Positions 28,975-37,787 are shown, counted from the stretch's first letter. The stretch: 64,000 bases of DNA from Oscillatoriales cyanobacterium CG2_30_40_61 (GCA_001873365.1 MNYZ01000058.1:50109-114108); one strand, 5' to 3'. Notes: generated by a model from the sequence alone, not told the origin. Translations and numbers: made by a program.

Positions 28975-29976
28975 ATGACATCTGAACATATCTGCCAACG
29001 CTCCGAAATTCTCGGCACTCAAGTAATTACCCGTGACAGAGGGAAACGACTGGGGATCGTCAGCCAACTCTGGGTAGACGTCGATCAGCGTGAAATTGTC
29101 GCGATCGGAATTCGTAATAATATTCTAGCGATCGCTGGAATGCCAAAATTTATGTACCTGAGTAGTGTCCGCGAAATCGGGGACGTAATTTTGGTGGATG
29201 ATGATACCGTCCTCGAAGAAGACGTGGATGTAGAAAACTACAGTACCCTGATCAATAGTGAAGTGATCACCGAAACCGGGGAACCCCTGGGACGGGTGCG
29301 GGGCTTCAAATTCGATACCCGCGATGGTAAAATACAATCCTTGATTATCGCCTCCATTGGTCTGCCTCAAATTCCTGAACAAGTGATCAGCACCTACGAA
29401 TTATCGATTGAGGAAATTGTCAGTAGTGGCCCGAATCGATTAATTGTTTTTGAAGGTTCAGAAGATAGACTCCAACAGTTGTCCGTAGGTCTGTTAGAAC
29501 GCCTAGGTTTAGGAGAAGCTCCTTGGGAAAAAGAAGATGAGGGAATGTATTATCCCCCAACGGTGAAACCCGCTAACCAGCTAGGAACCGGACTTCCCCA
29601 AACCGCTCCCCAACGGAGCAGTCGCGCCCCATCGGTGGTTCAGGAAGAATCCTGGGACGAAAATGACGCCTGGGAAGAACATCCCGCCCCAGTCGAGCCG
29701 CTGCGCCAACCCCAACCGATTTACAATGACTATGAGGAAGAAGATAACTGGGGCGATGTCGAACGGGATGAAGATGACCGCTATCGAGAACGGGAATTAG
29801 TTCCGATTGAACCGACCCCCCGTAAAGAACAAAAATTCTATGCCAAAGAGTTAGACTATGAATATGAAGATGAGGTAGATTCCCAAGCTTGGGATGAGAG
29901 CGAACATCCCCAACCCTATCAACCTCCCCGGATTAATATTCCAGAAAAGACCAAAATCCCCGAATACGAGGAATAG
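28975..29976 (+). CDS. PRC-barrel domain protein with acidic tail
   Basis: 333 residues. Two PRC-barrel-type beta domains (about 5-80 and 85-170; SEILGTQVITRDRGKRLGIV and SEVITETGEPLGRVRGFKFD) are followed by a long, disordered, Asp/Glu/Pro-rich tail with repeated EEDNWGDVERDEDD-like acidic patches. PRC barrels are found in photosystem-associated and RNA-binding factors such as RimM. The acidic tail suggests protein or thylakoid-complex contacts, but the role is unknown. A hairpin at 30007-30031 follows the stop. Single-gene unit with amt 190 bases downstream. Confidence 0.85.
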   Translation: MTSEHICQRSEILGTQVITRDRGKRLGIVSQLWVDVDQREIVAIGIRNNILAIAGMPKFMYLSSVREIGDVILVDDDTVLEEDVDVENYSTLINSEVITETGEPLGRVRGFKFDTRDGKIQSLIIASIGLPQIPEQVISTYELSIEEIVSSGPNRLIVFEGSEDRLQQLSVGLLERLGLGEAPWEKEDEGMYYPPTVKPANQLGTGLPQTAPQRSSRAPSVVQEESWDENDAWEEHPAPVEPLRQPQPIYNDYEEEDNWGDVERDEDDRYRERELVPIEPTPRKEQKFYAKELDYEYEDEVDSQAWDESEHPQPYQPPRINIPEKTKIPEYEE

Positions 29977-30006
29977 GAACCAAACTCCACAACCCAATAA
30001 CCATAA

Positions 30007-30031
30007 AACCCCCGGCTGAACACTGGGGGTT
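30007..30031 (+). terminator. Terminator hairpin after the PRC-barrel gene
   Basis: AACCCCC at 30007-30013 pairs with GGGGGTT at 30025-30031, followed by TAGTTCT. A short GC-rich stem, reasonable as a terminator between the PRC-barrel and ammonium transporter genes. Confidence 0.6.
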
Positions 30032-30069
30032 AGTTCTGCTGAATAGGTGAACTCCTCGATTTGTAGATC

Positions 30070-30083
30070 GTGTTTAAGAATAC
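30070..30083 (+). promoter_or_regulatory. Possible NtcA-binding site upstream of amt
   Basis: GTG-TTTAAGAA-TAC matches the NtcA consensus GTA-N8-TAC with one change. It lies 81 bases before the amt start. NtcA control of ammonium transporter genes is well known in cyanobacteria. A good -10 at the expected distance is not obvious. Confidence 0.4.
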
Positions 30084-30163
30084 AGAACCACAGCAATAAC
30101 CAATGGCAAAAATACTACTTTAACCAGGAAAGACTTTTGGCTTATAGGGAAAAAATAGTAGCG

Positions 30164-31570
30164 ATGCTAAAAAAACTAGGAATTATTGGATTAGTTGCAT
30201 TAGCTCTGTTGGCTGGCCCCCTGACGGGAACAGCTTGGGCGCAAGCGACAGTAGAAGATCCGATTAAGGACGGAGACACCGCCTTTATGTTGATTTCGGC
30301 TGCCTTAGTCCTGTTTATGACACCCGGTTTAGCCTTCTTTTACGGGGGCTTAGTGCGCTCTAGGAACATCCTGAATACCATGATGATGAGTTTCATCTTA
30401 ATGGGCATTGTCGGCGTTACCTGGGTATTCTGGGGATATAGTCTCGCCTTTGATGTCTCAACTCCCGTCTCAGAAGGCTTTGGCAAAGGTATTGAACAGT
30501 TCATTGGTGGATTTGATTGGGTATTTTTAAATCAAGTCACAGCCGAGGCCCCTGATCCCATTGGCTATGCCGGAACCATTCCTCACCAGTTGTTTATGGT
30601 GTATCAAATGATGTTTGCCATCATCACCCCAGCCTTAATTTCCGGGGCGATTGTGGAACGGATCACCTTCAAGGCATATTTTTGGTTTGTCTTACTCTGG
30701 TCTACATTTATTTACTCTCCCTTAGCCCATTGGGTTTGGGGTCGGGGTTGGTTACAAGCCATTGGTGCCTTAGACTTTGCCGGGGGAACCGTTGTTCATA
30801 TTAGTTCCGGGGTGTCGGCGGTAGTTATCGTTTGGATAATTGGCTCGCGGAAAAATTTTATGGCGGTTCCCCATGCTCCCCATAATGTTCCTTTTGTCCT
30901 ATTAGGGATTGGAATGTTATGGTTTGGCTGGTTTGGCTTTAATGCTGGCAGTGCCTTGAGTGCAGGCCCTTTAGCTACCGTTGCTTTTGTCTCTACCATG
31001 GTCTCAACATCAGCAGGGGGATTGACCTGGGCAATTGTGGAATGGTATTTACGCGGTAAACCAACGGCCGTTGGGATTGCTAGTGGTTTCCTCGCCGGGT
31101 TAGTTGGAATCACTCCCGCAGCCGGATTTGTTACCCCGGTTGGTGCTATTTTAATCGGTTCGATCACAGCCGTTTGCTGTTTCTATGCTGTTAGTTGGCG
31201 GGTGAAATTAGAATTTGATGACTCGTTAGATACCTATTCCGTTCATGGTGTCGGTGGAACCGTTGGGGCTATTTTAACTGGAATTTTTGCGACAAAAAGT
31301 GTCAATCCTGCCGGGTTTGATGGACTTTTGTATGGAAATCCCGGACAATTACTTCCTCAAATTGTTGGGGTAGTTGCTACCTACATTTTTGCTGGAGCTG
31401 GAACTTTTGTCATTATCAAAATTCTCGGTTCTTTGATGGAACTGCGAGTTAAACCGATGGTCGAAGAACAAGGTTTGGATATTGACCAACATGGAGAAGA
31501 AGCTTATGGCAAAGACTTTGCTTCAGGTTTAAGTTTTGTAACTGGAAGCTTTGCTGGAAAAGAAAGTTAA
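30164..31570 (+). CDS. amt: Ammonium transporter (Amt family)
   Basis: 468-residue Amt/Mep/Rh channel from the ATG at 30164. The open frame runs 39 codons further up, but those residues are not protein-like. A cleavable signal peptide (LVALALLAGPLTGTAWA) precedes the usual eleven membrane helices, so the N-terminus is outside. Family motifs include DTAFMLISAALVLFMTPGLAF, FYGGLVRSRN, the twin-histidine region (AHWVWGRGWL; DTYSVHGVGGTVGAI) and a cytoplasmic C-terminal tail for GlnK-type contact. It takes up ammonium under nitrogen limitation. No glnK gene lies next to it. The putative NtcA site upstream fits nitrogen control. Confidence 0.94.
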   Translation: MLKKLGIIGLVALALLAGPLTGTAWAQATVEDPIKDGDTAFMLISAALVLFMTPGLAFFYGGLVRSRNILNTMMMSFILMGIVGVTWVFWGYSLAFDVSTPVSEGFGKGIEQFIGGFDWVFLNQVTAEAPDPIGYAGTIPHQLFMVYQMMFAIITPALISGAIVERITFKAYFWFVLLWSTFIYSPLAHWVWGRGWLQAIGALDFAGGTVVHISSGVSAVVIVWIIGSRKNFMAVPHAPHNVPFVLLGIGMLWFGWFGFNAGSALSAGPLATVAFVSTMVSTSAGGLTWAIVEWYLRGKPTAVGIASGFLAGLVGITPAAGFVTPVGAILIGSITAVCCFYAVSWRVKLEFDDSLDTYSVHGVGGTVGAILTGIFATKSVNPAGFDGLLYGNPGQLLPQIVGVVATYIFAGAGTFVIIKILGSLMELRVKPMVEEQGLDIDQHGEEAYGKDFASGLSFVTGSFAGKES

Positions 31571-31582
31571 TTTTAGGGATTT

Positions 31583-31611
31583 AGGGGTTTCATTCGGAAA
31601 ATGGAACCCCT
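31583..31611 (+). terminator. Hairpin after amt
   Basis: AGGGGTTTCATT (31583-31594) pairs with AATGGAACCCCT (31600-31611) with one G:U pair, giving a 12-bp stem 13 bases after the amt stop. A T-rich stretch follows a few bases later. Likely terminator. Confidence 0.55.
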
Positions 31612-31642
31612 ATAAATCTAATTTTTAGAAACAAATTATCCG

Positions 31643-31776
31643 GCGGTTGAAACCGCAGCTACACAAACAAAACCCGCCGACGCGGGTTAAAGATTCTGGA
31701 AGCGGATTTTTCCTACCCACATACCCCCTTTGTCCGCGCCGGCGGACATCGTTTGTGTAGCCGCGATTTCAATCGC
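31643..31776. repeat. Inverted-repeat element with nested hairpins
   Basis: 26-base arms at 31643-31668 and 31751-31776 are reverse complements with three differences. Inside lie two further palindromes (AACCCGCCGACGCGGGTT and GTCCGCGCCGGCGGAC). It is non-coding and resembles the small dispersed MITE/REP-type elements of filamentous cyanobacteria. It borders the decayed genes to its right. Confidence 0.65.
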
Positions 31777-31784
31777 TGAAATCG

Positions 31785-32156
31785 CTATTCGCTAACCATT
31801 TTAACATATTTTTTTAATATCGCTTGAATGGTGAAAACGGTTTCATTTTCATAGCTGAATTTTTCGATCATTCCCCTTCTTACTAAAGATTGAATTGCTT
31901 TAAATAATTCGCCTTGTGACCCTTGACATTTTGCCATTAATTGGGTAATTGAAACGGGTTTACTTTCGTTACTGAGTTGCGCGATCGCGTGTTTCTCACA
32001 CTCCGATAACCGCTGATAATGCTGCTGTAATATCGGTGTCAATTCATCGTTTAACAATACTGCTTGATAACTCAAATATTGAGATACTCTACCGCTAAAT
32101 AAGTTATTAATAGTTTGAGCGACTAATTTTAACCATTGGGGATTTCCTTTGGAACT
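31785..32156 (-). pseudogene. Relic of an NB-ARC-type regulatory ATPase gene
   Basis: 123 open codons bounded upstream by a stop at 32157-32159. The reading begins SSKGNPQWLKLVAQTINNLF and continues with QHYQRLSECEKHAIAQLS and SLVRRGMIEKFSYENE. I recognise the GNPLALK-helix and winged-helix region that follows the NB-ARC ATPase in cyanobacterial WD40/TPR regulators. The P-loop, ATPase core and repeat domain are all missing, and the annotated-style start (a TTG at 32075) is only the first start codon inside the remnant. It is a decayed fragment, next to a broken antitoxin gene and an inverted-repeat element. Confidence 0.6.
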
Positions 32157-32210
32157 TTAAAGTACATTCCCCAATGTTCTGGCCAGGAATGATTTTTATA
32201 AAGAACTTTA

Positions 32211-32417
32211 TCATGTTCTCGACTGTGAGAATGTATCTGGATTATCTTCTAATGGTAAAGCCGCGATCTCTGCGAGAATATCGGCAGGACTTTTAGGCTG
32301 AGAATGAGACGTTTTCGGAATAACAATTATTTCAACGCTGGTTCCCTCGGGAAGTTCGATTGGCTGCATTAGCCGCAACACTCCCTTTTCATAAATGGCT
32401 GCAATTGTCATGGTCAT
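32211..32417 (-). pseudogene. Frameshifted DUF104 (AF2212-like) antitoxin gene
   Basis: 68 residues to the first stop; ATG at 32417 with AGAGGA eight bases upstream. The sequence MTMTIAAIYEKGVLRLMQPI, followed by LPEGTSVEIIVI, is the short DUF104 family often encoded beside PIN toxins. The usual C-terminus of relatives (S/G-R-E/D-H-D-x-V/I-L-Y) is present, but in another frame: SREHDKVLYKNHS read from 32230 on. Removing one base near 32219-32222 would restore it. So the present protein ends in an altered FSQSRT tail. It may still be partly functional. No toxin gene remains beside it. Confidence 0.6.
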
Positions 32418-32491
32418 TTGATTATCCTCTCTTAAACTTTAACAACATAACATTTAGCAAGGATGATTCGCGATCGCTATTTTTAAAACCT

Positions 32492-33010
32492 TTAATTCAT
32501 CACTTGAGAGTTAGCAATTTTCCAAATTCCATCCCAATATTCTAAATTATAACGCACTAATTTTGTATTAAAGCTACTTTCGATAATTTTTCCATTTTTA
32601 TATAGGGTCGTATCTTCCGTAACTTTAACTTCTATGGTAGCTTTATTTCCCGAGGCGGCAAATCTTTCTATGGATTCAACTTTCTGGACTCCATATTGAT
32701 AATAACTATTATTTTCCCGTAAAAAATCAATCCCTTTTAAGCTATCGGCATATAATACACCCGTAGTTAAATTTCCGAGCAGTGCCCGGTCAAAGGGAGG
32801 GGCAAAAATTCTGGATTTTGTATTCAACCATTCTGTGATTAAATCCGCAGCTTTTCCAATGGTTATTGTTTCGGTGTTTTGAGTTATTTGATTTACAATT
32901 AGCCGATCTTGTAAATCCCAGGATTGATTTTTGATTGGGGTTTTGGCTGCAACTATTTGACTAATACCAAAGGAGAAAATCAGAGTTAATGTTAATAGAG
33001 GTTTTTTCAT
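32492..33010 (-). CDS. Exported IMS-domain (ARC6-like, DUF4101) protein
   Basis: 172 residues with a signal peptide (KPLLTLTLIFSFGISQIVAA). The rest matches the IMS domain of cyanobacterial and plastid division protein ARC6/Ftn2 and of related secreted proteins: a conserved ITEWLNTKSRIFAPPFD, then LLGNLTTGVLYADS, GIDFLRENNSYYQYG and the beta-rich part with KLVRYNLEYWDGIWKIAN. It is a stand-alone domain, not a whole ARC6. It probably lies in the periplasm or lumen as a binding domain. A dispersed repeat of the ATCACGGATTT family lies just upstream. Function unknown. Confidence 0.83.
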   Translation of the reverse strand: MKKPLLTLTLIFSFGISQIVAAKTPIKNQSWDLQDRLIVNQITQNTETITIGKAADLITEWLNTKSRIFAPPFDRALLGNLTTGVLYADSLKGIDFLRENNSYYQYGVQKVESIERFAASGNKATIEVKVTEDTTLYKNGKIIESSFNTKLVRYNLEYWDGIWKIANSQVMN

Positions 33011-33019
33011 AATAGGTAA

Positions 33020-33064
33020 ATAGGGATCACGGATTTAAGAGGATTTCACGGATTTCACGGATTT
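33020..33064. repeat. Dispersed GGATTTCACGGATTT repeat
   Basis: Copy of the ATCCGTGAAATCC family (here on the opposite strand) between the IMS-domain gene and the glycerate kinase gene. Short direct repeats GGATTTCAC occur twice in a row. Confidence 0.55.
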
Positions 33065-33121
33065 TAATTTGGCCCCCAATCAAAGAGAAATTTAGGTGTT
33101 TTTGGGGATTAATAATTTTGG

Positions 33122-34186
33122 TCATTCTTTTGTACAATTCATTTGGGCTTGCCAGGGATTTCCTTTATAAATATTACCTATAGAATGATCGGGATTAATG
33201 TCTGTAATTAAATCCACAAAATCAGGGTTTTCAATCAAGGATTTTATAAATAATTCGGGATGTAATGCTTTCCAAAAATAATCAACAAATTGACTAATTT
33301 CTACATCGGTCATCCCCGATTTTCCGGTATTAATCCTATCCTGTTCGGCTTGGATGCGCCACTGTTTTGATAGGCGATAATCTACAGGATTTAAAATTAG
33401 TAACCGATCTAATTTTTCCCACAAGGGAAGATAATAATTTAACTGTTCGTTCATATCCCGAGCAAATTGTTGATCCCAAGGAGTGATAATCGGAACTGGG
33501 GGAAAATCAAAAAGTTGAGGGTCAATGGGTTGACAACCTACAAACCAACCTTCAAATAAAATAATATCAATTCCGGTCACGAATTTAGGGGAAATGCGAT
33601 CGCCCGCCCCCCGCCATAGGGACTTATCAAACTGGGGAATGGCAATGCTTTGACCGGGTAGGGGTTGACGCAATTGATCTAAAACCTGGATGCCCAATTC
33701 CAGATCATGGGTTCCGGGTGGCCCTCGCCAAATTAAACGCGGATCAACCTTTTGTAACTGTTGACGTTCGGAATAAGTTTTATACAGATCATCTAAGGAT
33801 AAGCTAAGTGTGTCATAGTGAAAAAGAGACAAAATATAAGTTAAGACTTGCCCTAGGGTTGTTTTTCCCGTGCCTTGCCCTCCTAATATTCCTTGAACCA
33901 GAGGACGACCCAAGCGTTGACGATGTTCAGCCAGTTGGGTTGCTAAAGGTAGCCAAAATTTCCATAGGGTTTCTAACTGTTCAAATAACAGAGGAAACTC
34001 AATCTTTTTCTGTTGAAGTTGACAGAATAGATGGCATCGGGCTGCTATGTTCACCCTCACATTTTCCGGTGTGATTCCAAAGGCGGTTGAACGTTGATGA
34101 TCGGACAGTTCCCATTGTTCTAAAACTTCTAAATCCGTGGGATGGGGTTTTTGTCCATTCCTCCAAGCTTTGAGAATTTCAATCAT
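33122..34186 (-). CDS. Plant-type D-glycerate 3-kinase
   Basis: 354-residue P-loop kinase converting D-glycerate to 3-phosphoglycerate, the last step of photorespiratory 2-phosphoglycolate salvage. The nucleotide site is LVQGILGGQGTGKTTL (about 108-123). The family signature continues with SLSLDDLYKTYSERQQL, DPRLIWRGPPGTHDLELG and QFDKSLWRGAGDR. Near the C-terminus, DQQFARDMNEQLNYYLPLWE and the RIQAEQD segment are as in plant GLYK. It is unrelated to bacterial GlxK or GarK. Soluble. Its stop is 111 bases from the IMS gene and its start is 32 bases from the Ycf20 gene stop, so it may share a transcript with ycf20. Confidence 0.92.
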   Translation of the reverse strand: MIEILKAWRNGQKPHPTDLEVLEQWELSDHQRSTAFGITPENVRVNIAARCHLFCQLQQKKIEFPLLFEQLETLWKFWLPLATQLAEHRQRLGRPLVQGILGGQGTGKTTLGQVLTYILSLFHYDTLSLSLDDLYKTYSERQQLQKVDPRLIWRGPPGTHDLELGIQVLDQLRQPLPGQSIAIPQFDKSLWRGAGDRISPKFVTGIDIILFEGWFVGCQPIDPQLFDFPPVPIITPWDQQFARDMNEQLNYYLPLWEKLDRLLILNPVDYRLSKQWRIQAEQDRINTGKSGMTDVEISQFVDYFWKALHPELFIKSLIENPDFVDLITDINPDHSIGNIYKGNPWQAQMNCTKE

Positions 34187-34218
34187 AGATGATTCTAATT
34201 CTATTCAATGAATTTTAA

Positions 34219-34551
34219 TTATGAACCTAAGATTGCGGCCAATAAAAATAACCCATAACTCAAACCAATTTTGAGTGCATTTAGGTTTTCCACCCAAAAA
34301 GATTTTCGCAAACGGGGGGAACTACTGTATGCTAACCAGTTTATTCCTTCGACCACGATAGATACGACTAAAGCCACCGTCACATCCAAGCGCGCCTTTT
34401 GTCCAGTTACCGAGGCAATACCCATGGCTAGGAATATCCCAAACAGTAGACTAATGATTAGTAGCGAAATCCGTCGCCAAGGATTCATTAACAATCGGCC
34501 CACCTGGGCATTAATTACATTGACAAGTCGATTCAGACGGGTATTTTGCAT
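34219..34551 (-). CDS. Ycf20-like membrane protein (DUF565)
   Basis: 110 residues, about three membrane helices. LMNPWRRISLLIISLLFG and the NWLAYSSSPRLRKSFW segment are typical of Ycf20, a family kept in red-algal and other plastid genomes and in cyanobacteria, with a reported link in green algae to non-photochemical quenching. The biochemical role is not known. It is divergent from the 181-residue gene by 54 bases and probably co-transcribed with glycerate kinase. Confidence 0.88.
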   Translation of the reverse strand: MQNTRLNRLVNVINAQVGRLLMNPWRRISLLIISLLFGIFLAMGIASVTGQKARLDVTVALVVSIVVEGINWLAYSSSPRLRKSFWVENLNALKIGLSYGLFLLAAILGS

Positions 34552-34605
34552 AGCACGGATTGTGAATTTTAGTGGGATTAATGATCTAATTTAAAGCAAA
34601 AGATT

Positions 34606-35151
34606 ATGAAAGATAAACTTTATCCAGCCTTTCTAATTACTGGAATGATTTTATTAACTCTAATTAGTTTAAGGCAATTTTTATTTCGTTATTGTCTGCA
34701 AACGCAGCGAAAACCCGCCGAACAGATAGTTTTATCTGTGCCTCGCCCCTTATCCACGACTTTTCCTAAAACCTCCGTTGCGCCACCACCCCCCCTGAAT
34801 ATTAGCCTTCCCCCATCTTCGGTTCCTACACCTACAAACTATCACCGGGGGTCATTTCGGGTGAGTAACCTGACTGAACATCCCGTGCGTGTGGCTTTAC
34901 TGAGTCGTTCAGCCCCGAATATTACTGAACCTGTTCACTGGGATTTTGCCCCCGCCGAGGGCAGTAGGGAGGGTTTGATTTTATCCCTTCCCCGAGAGGA
35001 TTTAATCCTCAAATCCGGTGATATCTTGGTGGTTTTTGCTCCTGATGGTTCTCGCTACTACTGGGGGCCTTATATCGTGGGAGAAACTTCCCTTCCCGCT
35101 TGGAATCCTCAAGACCAGGAATGGGAATTGGTGATTAAACCGACCCCATGA
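34606..35151 (+). CDS. Signal-anchored protein of unknown function
   Basis: 181 residues. An N-terminal hydrophobic helix (about 6-25) is followed by a Pro/Ser/Thr-rich linker (about 40-78). After it comes a compact beta-rich domain with FRVSNLTEHPVRVALLSR, HWDFAPAEGSREGLILSLP, GDILVVFAPDGSRYYWGPYI and a terminal WELVIKPTP. I know of conserved cyanobacterial hypothetical proteins of this shape but not of a function. It may face the periplasm. The gene is separate from the GT39 gene by 160 bases. Confidence 0.75.
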   Translation: MKDKLYPAFLITGMILLTLISLRQFLFRYCLQTQRKPAEQIVLSVPRPLSTTFPKTSVAPPPPLNISLPPSSVPTPTNYHRGSFRVSNLTEHPVRVALLSRSAPNITEPVHWDFAPAEGSREGLILSLPREDLILKSGDILVVFAPDGSRYYWGPYIVGETSLPAWNPQDQEWELVIKPTP

Positions 35152-35313
35152 ACAAATTAATTTGATCTAGCCACCAATCTTTCTGTTGATGTGAGTATTT
35201 TTGCTCCTGTGTACGATAATAACTAATTGATATATTGACTTAGGTGTTAGTTAGATAACACATTAACAGTAAACTGTCAATATCTTAATCGTTAATATCT
35301 GCGTTCTTAGCCC

Positions 35314-37167
35314 ATGAAATCAAGTTCAAATCGAAAGATTCCCACCCTTTTTTCACCTCTGATCAAAACTCCTCTATTCCCTTGGCTAGTTTGTATTGTG
35401 GGGTTGGGTTTAATCGGTTTTCTGGCTTTTTTTTGGAACTTAGGAACTCCGGGTTTACTCGATGAAACCGAACCTCTATTTGCGGAAGCTTCCCGTCAAA
35501 TGTTGGTGACAGGGGATTGGATTACCCCCTATTTTAATACAGAAACTCGCTTCGATAAGCCCCCATTAATTTATTGGTTAATGGCAATTTCCTATCAGAT
35601 AGTTGGGGTGAATGAATGGGGAGTCCGTTTTCCTTCCGCATTAGCAGGTTTTCTGCTCGTTTGTTCAGGATTTTATACTTTAAGTTATTACGCCCAACAG
35701 ACCCAATTTTATCCTAAAAAAGAAGATCAAAAACCAGGTTTTATTACTCCATTAGCTCAACCCAGTTTTAGAAAGATTGTTTTACATCCTTTACCTTGGA
35801 TGGGGGCTATATTAATCGCATTTAATCCGGGAATTCTGGCCTGGGCAAGAATTGGGGTTTCGGATATGTTATTAACCGGGTGTTTGGGTTCGGCCTTATT
35901 AGCTTTTTTTCTAGGATATGCCAAGTCAGAATTGCCAGAAGGGCAAGATTTAACTCCCGGTTTGAATTCTTCTAAGATTTGGTATTTAGCTTTTTATATT
36001 TTAACTGCTTTAGCTGTTTTGACCAAAGGCCCAGTTGGGATTGTTTTACCGATTTTAATTATTGGTTCATTTTTAATTTATTTGGGAGAAGGGCGGCAAG
36101 TATTAAAAGAAATGGGTTTATTTAAGGGAAGTTTAATTTTTTTGGTGATTACAATTCCTTGGTATGTTTTAGTAATTTTGGTTAATGGTCAAAACTATAT
36201 TAACTCTTTTTTTGGTTATCATAATTTTCAACGATTTACCAGCGTTGTCAATCACCATTCTGCTCCTTGGTATTTCTATTTTATTGTGGTTTTAGTCGGA
36301 TTTGCTCCATTTTCTGTGTATTTGCCCCTGGCGATCGCTTCGACAAAATTTTGGAAACGTTGCTATTGGCAACATCAAACTCGGATTCAAAAACTGCAAT
36401 TATTTGCCGTTTTTTGGTTTAGTGGGGTTTTTCTATTTTTTACCCTAGCGGTTACTAAACTTCCCAGTTATATTTTGCCACTGATTCCTGCCTCGGTTTT
36501 ATTAGTATCTTTATCTTGGCATAATATTATCCCTAAAAATAGCTTTAAAAAGAATAGATTTAATTCCATAAATATTACTATTCTGATTAATATTCTATTT
36601 GTTTTTCTGGCAGCTATTGGAAGTTATTTTAGTAAAAATTTTATCGGATATGATGCGGATATGCCGGATTTTAGAGGAGATTTACAAGCCTCTGGAATTC
36701 CAAATATATCAGCTTTAATTTGGGCGATCGCCACATTAGGAATAACCCTAAGTTGGTGGAAAGGTAAAATTTCATCCATTTTTATAGTTAATATTTTGGG
36801 GTTTATTAGTTTTTTTATTTTGGCAGTAACTCCTACCTATCATTTACTTGATCAACATCGACAGCAACCCCTACGACACCTAGCCCAAACCGTCGTCCAA
36901 CAGCGAAAATTAGGGGAAGAATTAATTATGATTGGTTTCAAAAAACCCAGTTTAGTTTTTTATACTCAAAATCGAGTTGAATACCGTCTCGACCCCCAGG
37001 ATGCGATCGCCTATATTCAAACTCCATTGGTGCAAAAATCTCCTGCTCAAACCCTTTTAATTTTGGCCCATCCCCAAGAATTAATTGATCTAGGATTAAA
37101 ACCTGATCAATATCAAATTATCGATCAAGCGGGTGCTTATCAACTGATTCGTGTTCATAAAACCTAA
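35314..37167 (+). CDS. GT39-family membrane glycosyltransferase (ArnT/PMT-like)
   Basis: 617 residues with an estimated 11-13 membrane helices. The first external loop carries DETEPLFAEASRQML and NTETRFDKPPLIYWLMA, the acidic and Lys-Pro-Pro motifs of the GT39/ArnT type that transfer a sugar from a polyprenyl-phosphate donor to lipid or protein acceptors. Between residues 130 and 155 sits an unusual polar insert (YPKKEDQKPGFITPLAQPSF). A periplasmic C-terminal domain ends the protein (about 510-617). Donor and acceptor unknown. The next gene starts 70 bases downstream on the same strand. Confidence 0.9.
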   Translation: MKSSSNRKIPTLFSPLIKTPLFPWLVCIVGLGLIGFLAFFWNLGTPGLLDETEPLFAEASRQMLVTGDWITPYFNTETRFDKPPLIYWLMAISYQIVGVNEWGVRFPSALAGFLLVCSGFYTLSYYAQQTQFYPKKEDQKPGFITPLAQPSFRKIVLHPLPWMGAILIAFNPGILAWARIGVSDMLLTGCLGSALLAFFLGYAKSELPEGQDLTPGLNSSKIWYLAFYILTALAVLTKGPVGIVLPILIIGSFLIYLGEGRQVLKEMGLFKGSLIFLVITIPWYVLVILVNGQNYINSFFGYHNFQRFTSVVNHHSAPWYFYFIVVLVGFAPFSVYLPLAIASTKFWKRCYWQHQTRIQKLQLFAVFWFSGVFLFFTLAVTKLPSYILPLIPASVLLVSLSWHNIIPKNSFKKNRFNSINITILINILFVFLAAIGSYFSKNFIGYDADMPDFRGDLQASGIPNISALIWAIATLGITLSWWKGKISSIFIVNILGFISFFILAVTPTYHLLDQHRQQPLRHLAQTVVQQRKLGEELIMIGFKKPSLVFYTQNRVEYRLDPQDAIAYIQTPLVQKSPAQTLLILAHPQELIDLGLKPDQYQIIDQAGAYQLIRVHKT

Positions 37168-37236
37168 TCTAGCAATTCGATACCTAATTGTCCTAAACTA
37201 AACTATGGAAATCTAATCGGCTTTTGAACAAAAAAT

Positions 37237-37713
37237 ATGAGTTTAGTTGAACTTTTAGAACCCATTGCTAATCTATTTCGGGGTTTAGGTATTCCTGAAC
37301 CTATCACCCATTGGGGACATCCGGTGATGATGGGAACCGTTATTTTTACGATGGGGAGTTATGTAGGTTGGACGGGATGGCGCGGACGTCTGGCGGCAGA
37401 TAAAGAAGTCGCCTTAAAAAATCGTGCTGACCACCGAAAACTTGCCCCTTTAATGTTTTTGTTTTTGGCTTTAGGTTACACGGGAGGTTTATTATCTTTA
37501 GTCATACAAAAACAACCTATTTTAGAAAGTCCCCACTTCTGGACAGGAACAATATTATTAGGATTGTTATTAACTAATAGTCTGATTGCTTTTACCGGAT
37601 TTAACAAAGATAACTCAGGTTTTAGGGCGACCCATGCTTATATTGGAACCGTTATCTTAGGATTAATGTTAGTCCATACCGTTTTAGGTTTAAAGTTAGG
37701 ATTGTCTATCTAA
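37237..37713 (+). CDS. DUF4079 membrane protein
   Basis: 158 residues, four predicted membrane helices. Histidines lie in helix-boundary motifs THWGHPVMMG, SPHFWTG, RATHAYIG and LVHTVLGL, a spacing reminiscent of haem-b-binding helices of cytochrome b561-type proteins. DUF4079 is conserved in cyanobacteria and plants with no settled function. Haem binding is inferred from the histidine pattern only. Confidence 0.85.
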   Translation: MSLVELLEPIANLFRGLGIPEPITHWGHPVMMGTVIFTMGSYVGWTGWRGRLAADKEVALKNRADHRKLAPLMFLFLALGYTGGLLSLVIQKQPILESPHFWTGTILLGLLLTNSLIAFTGFNKDNSGFRATHAYIGTVILGLMLVHTVLGLKLGLSI

Positions 37714-37787
37714 TATTGTTGAATGTTGGTGCTGGCGCTGATCCCTTACACACCCTAAAACAATTATACCCCTAACCTGGACTATCA

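Noticed and set aside
33808-34074. 88-codon plus-strand frame inside the glycerate kinase gene
   Set aside because: Shadow of a conserved coding region on the other strand.
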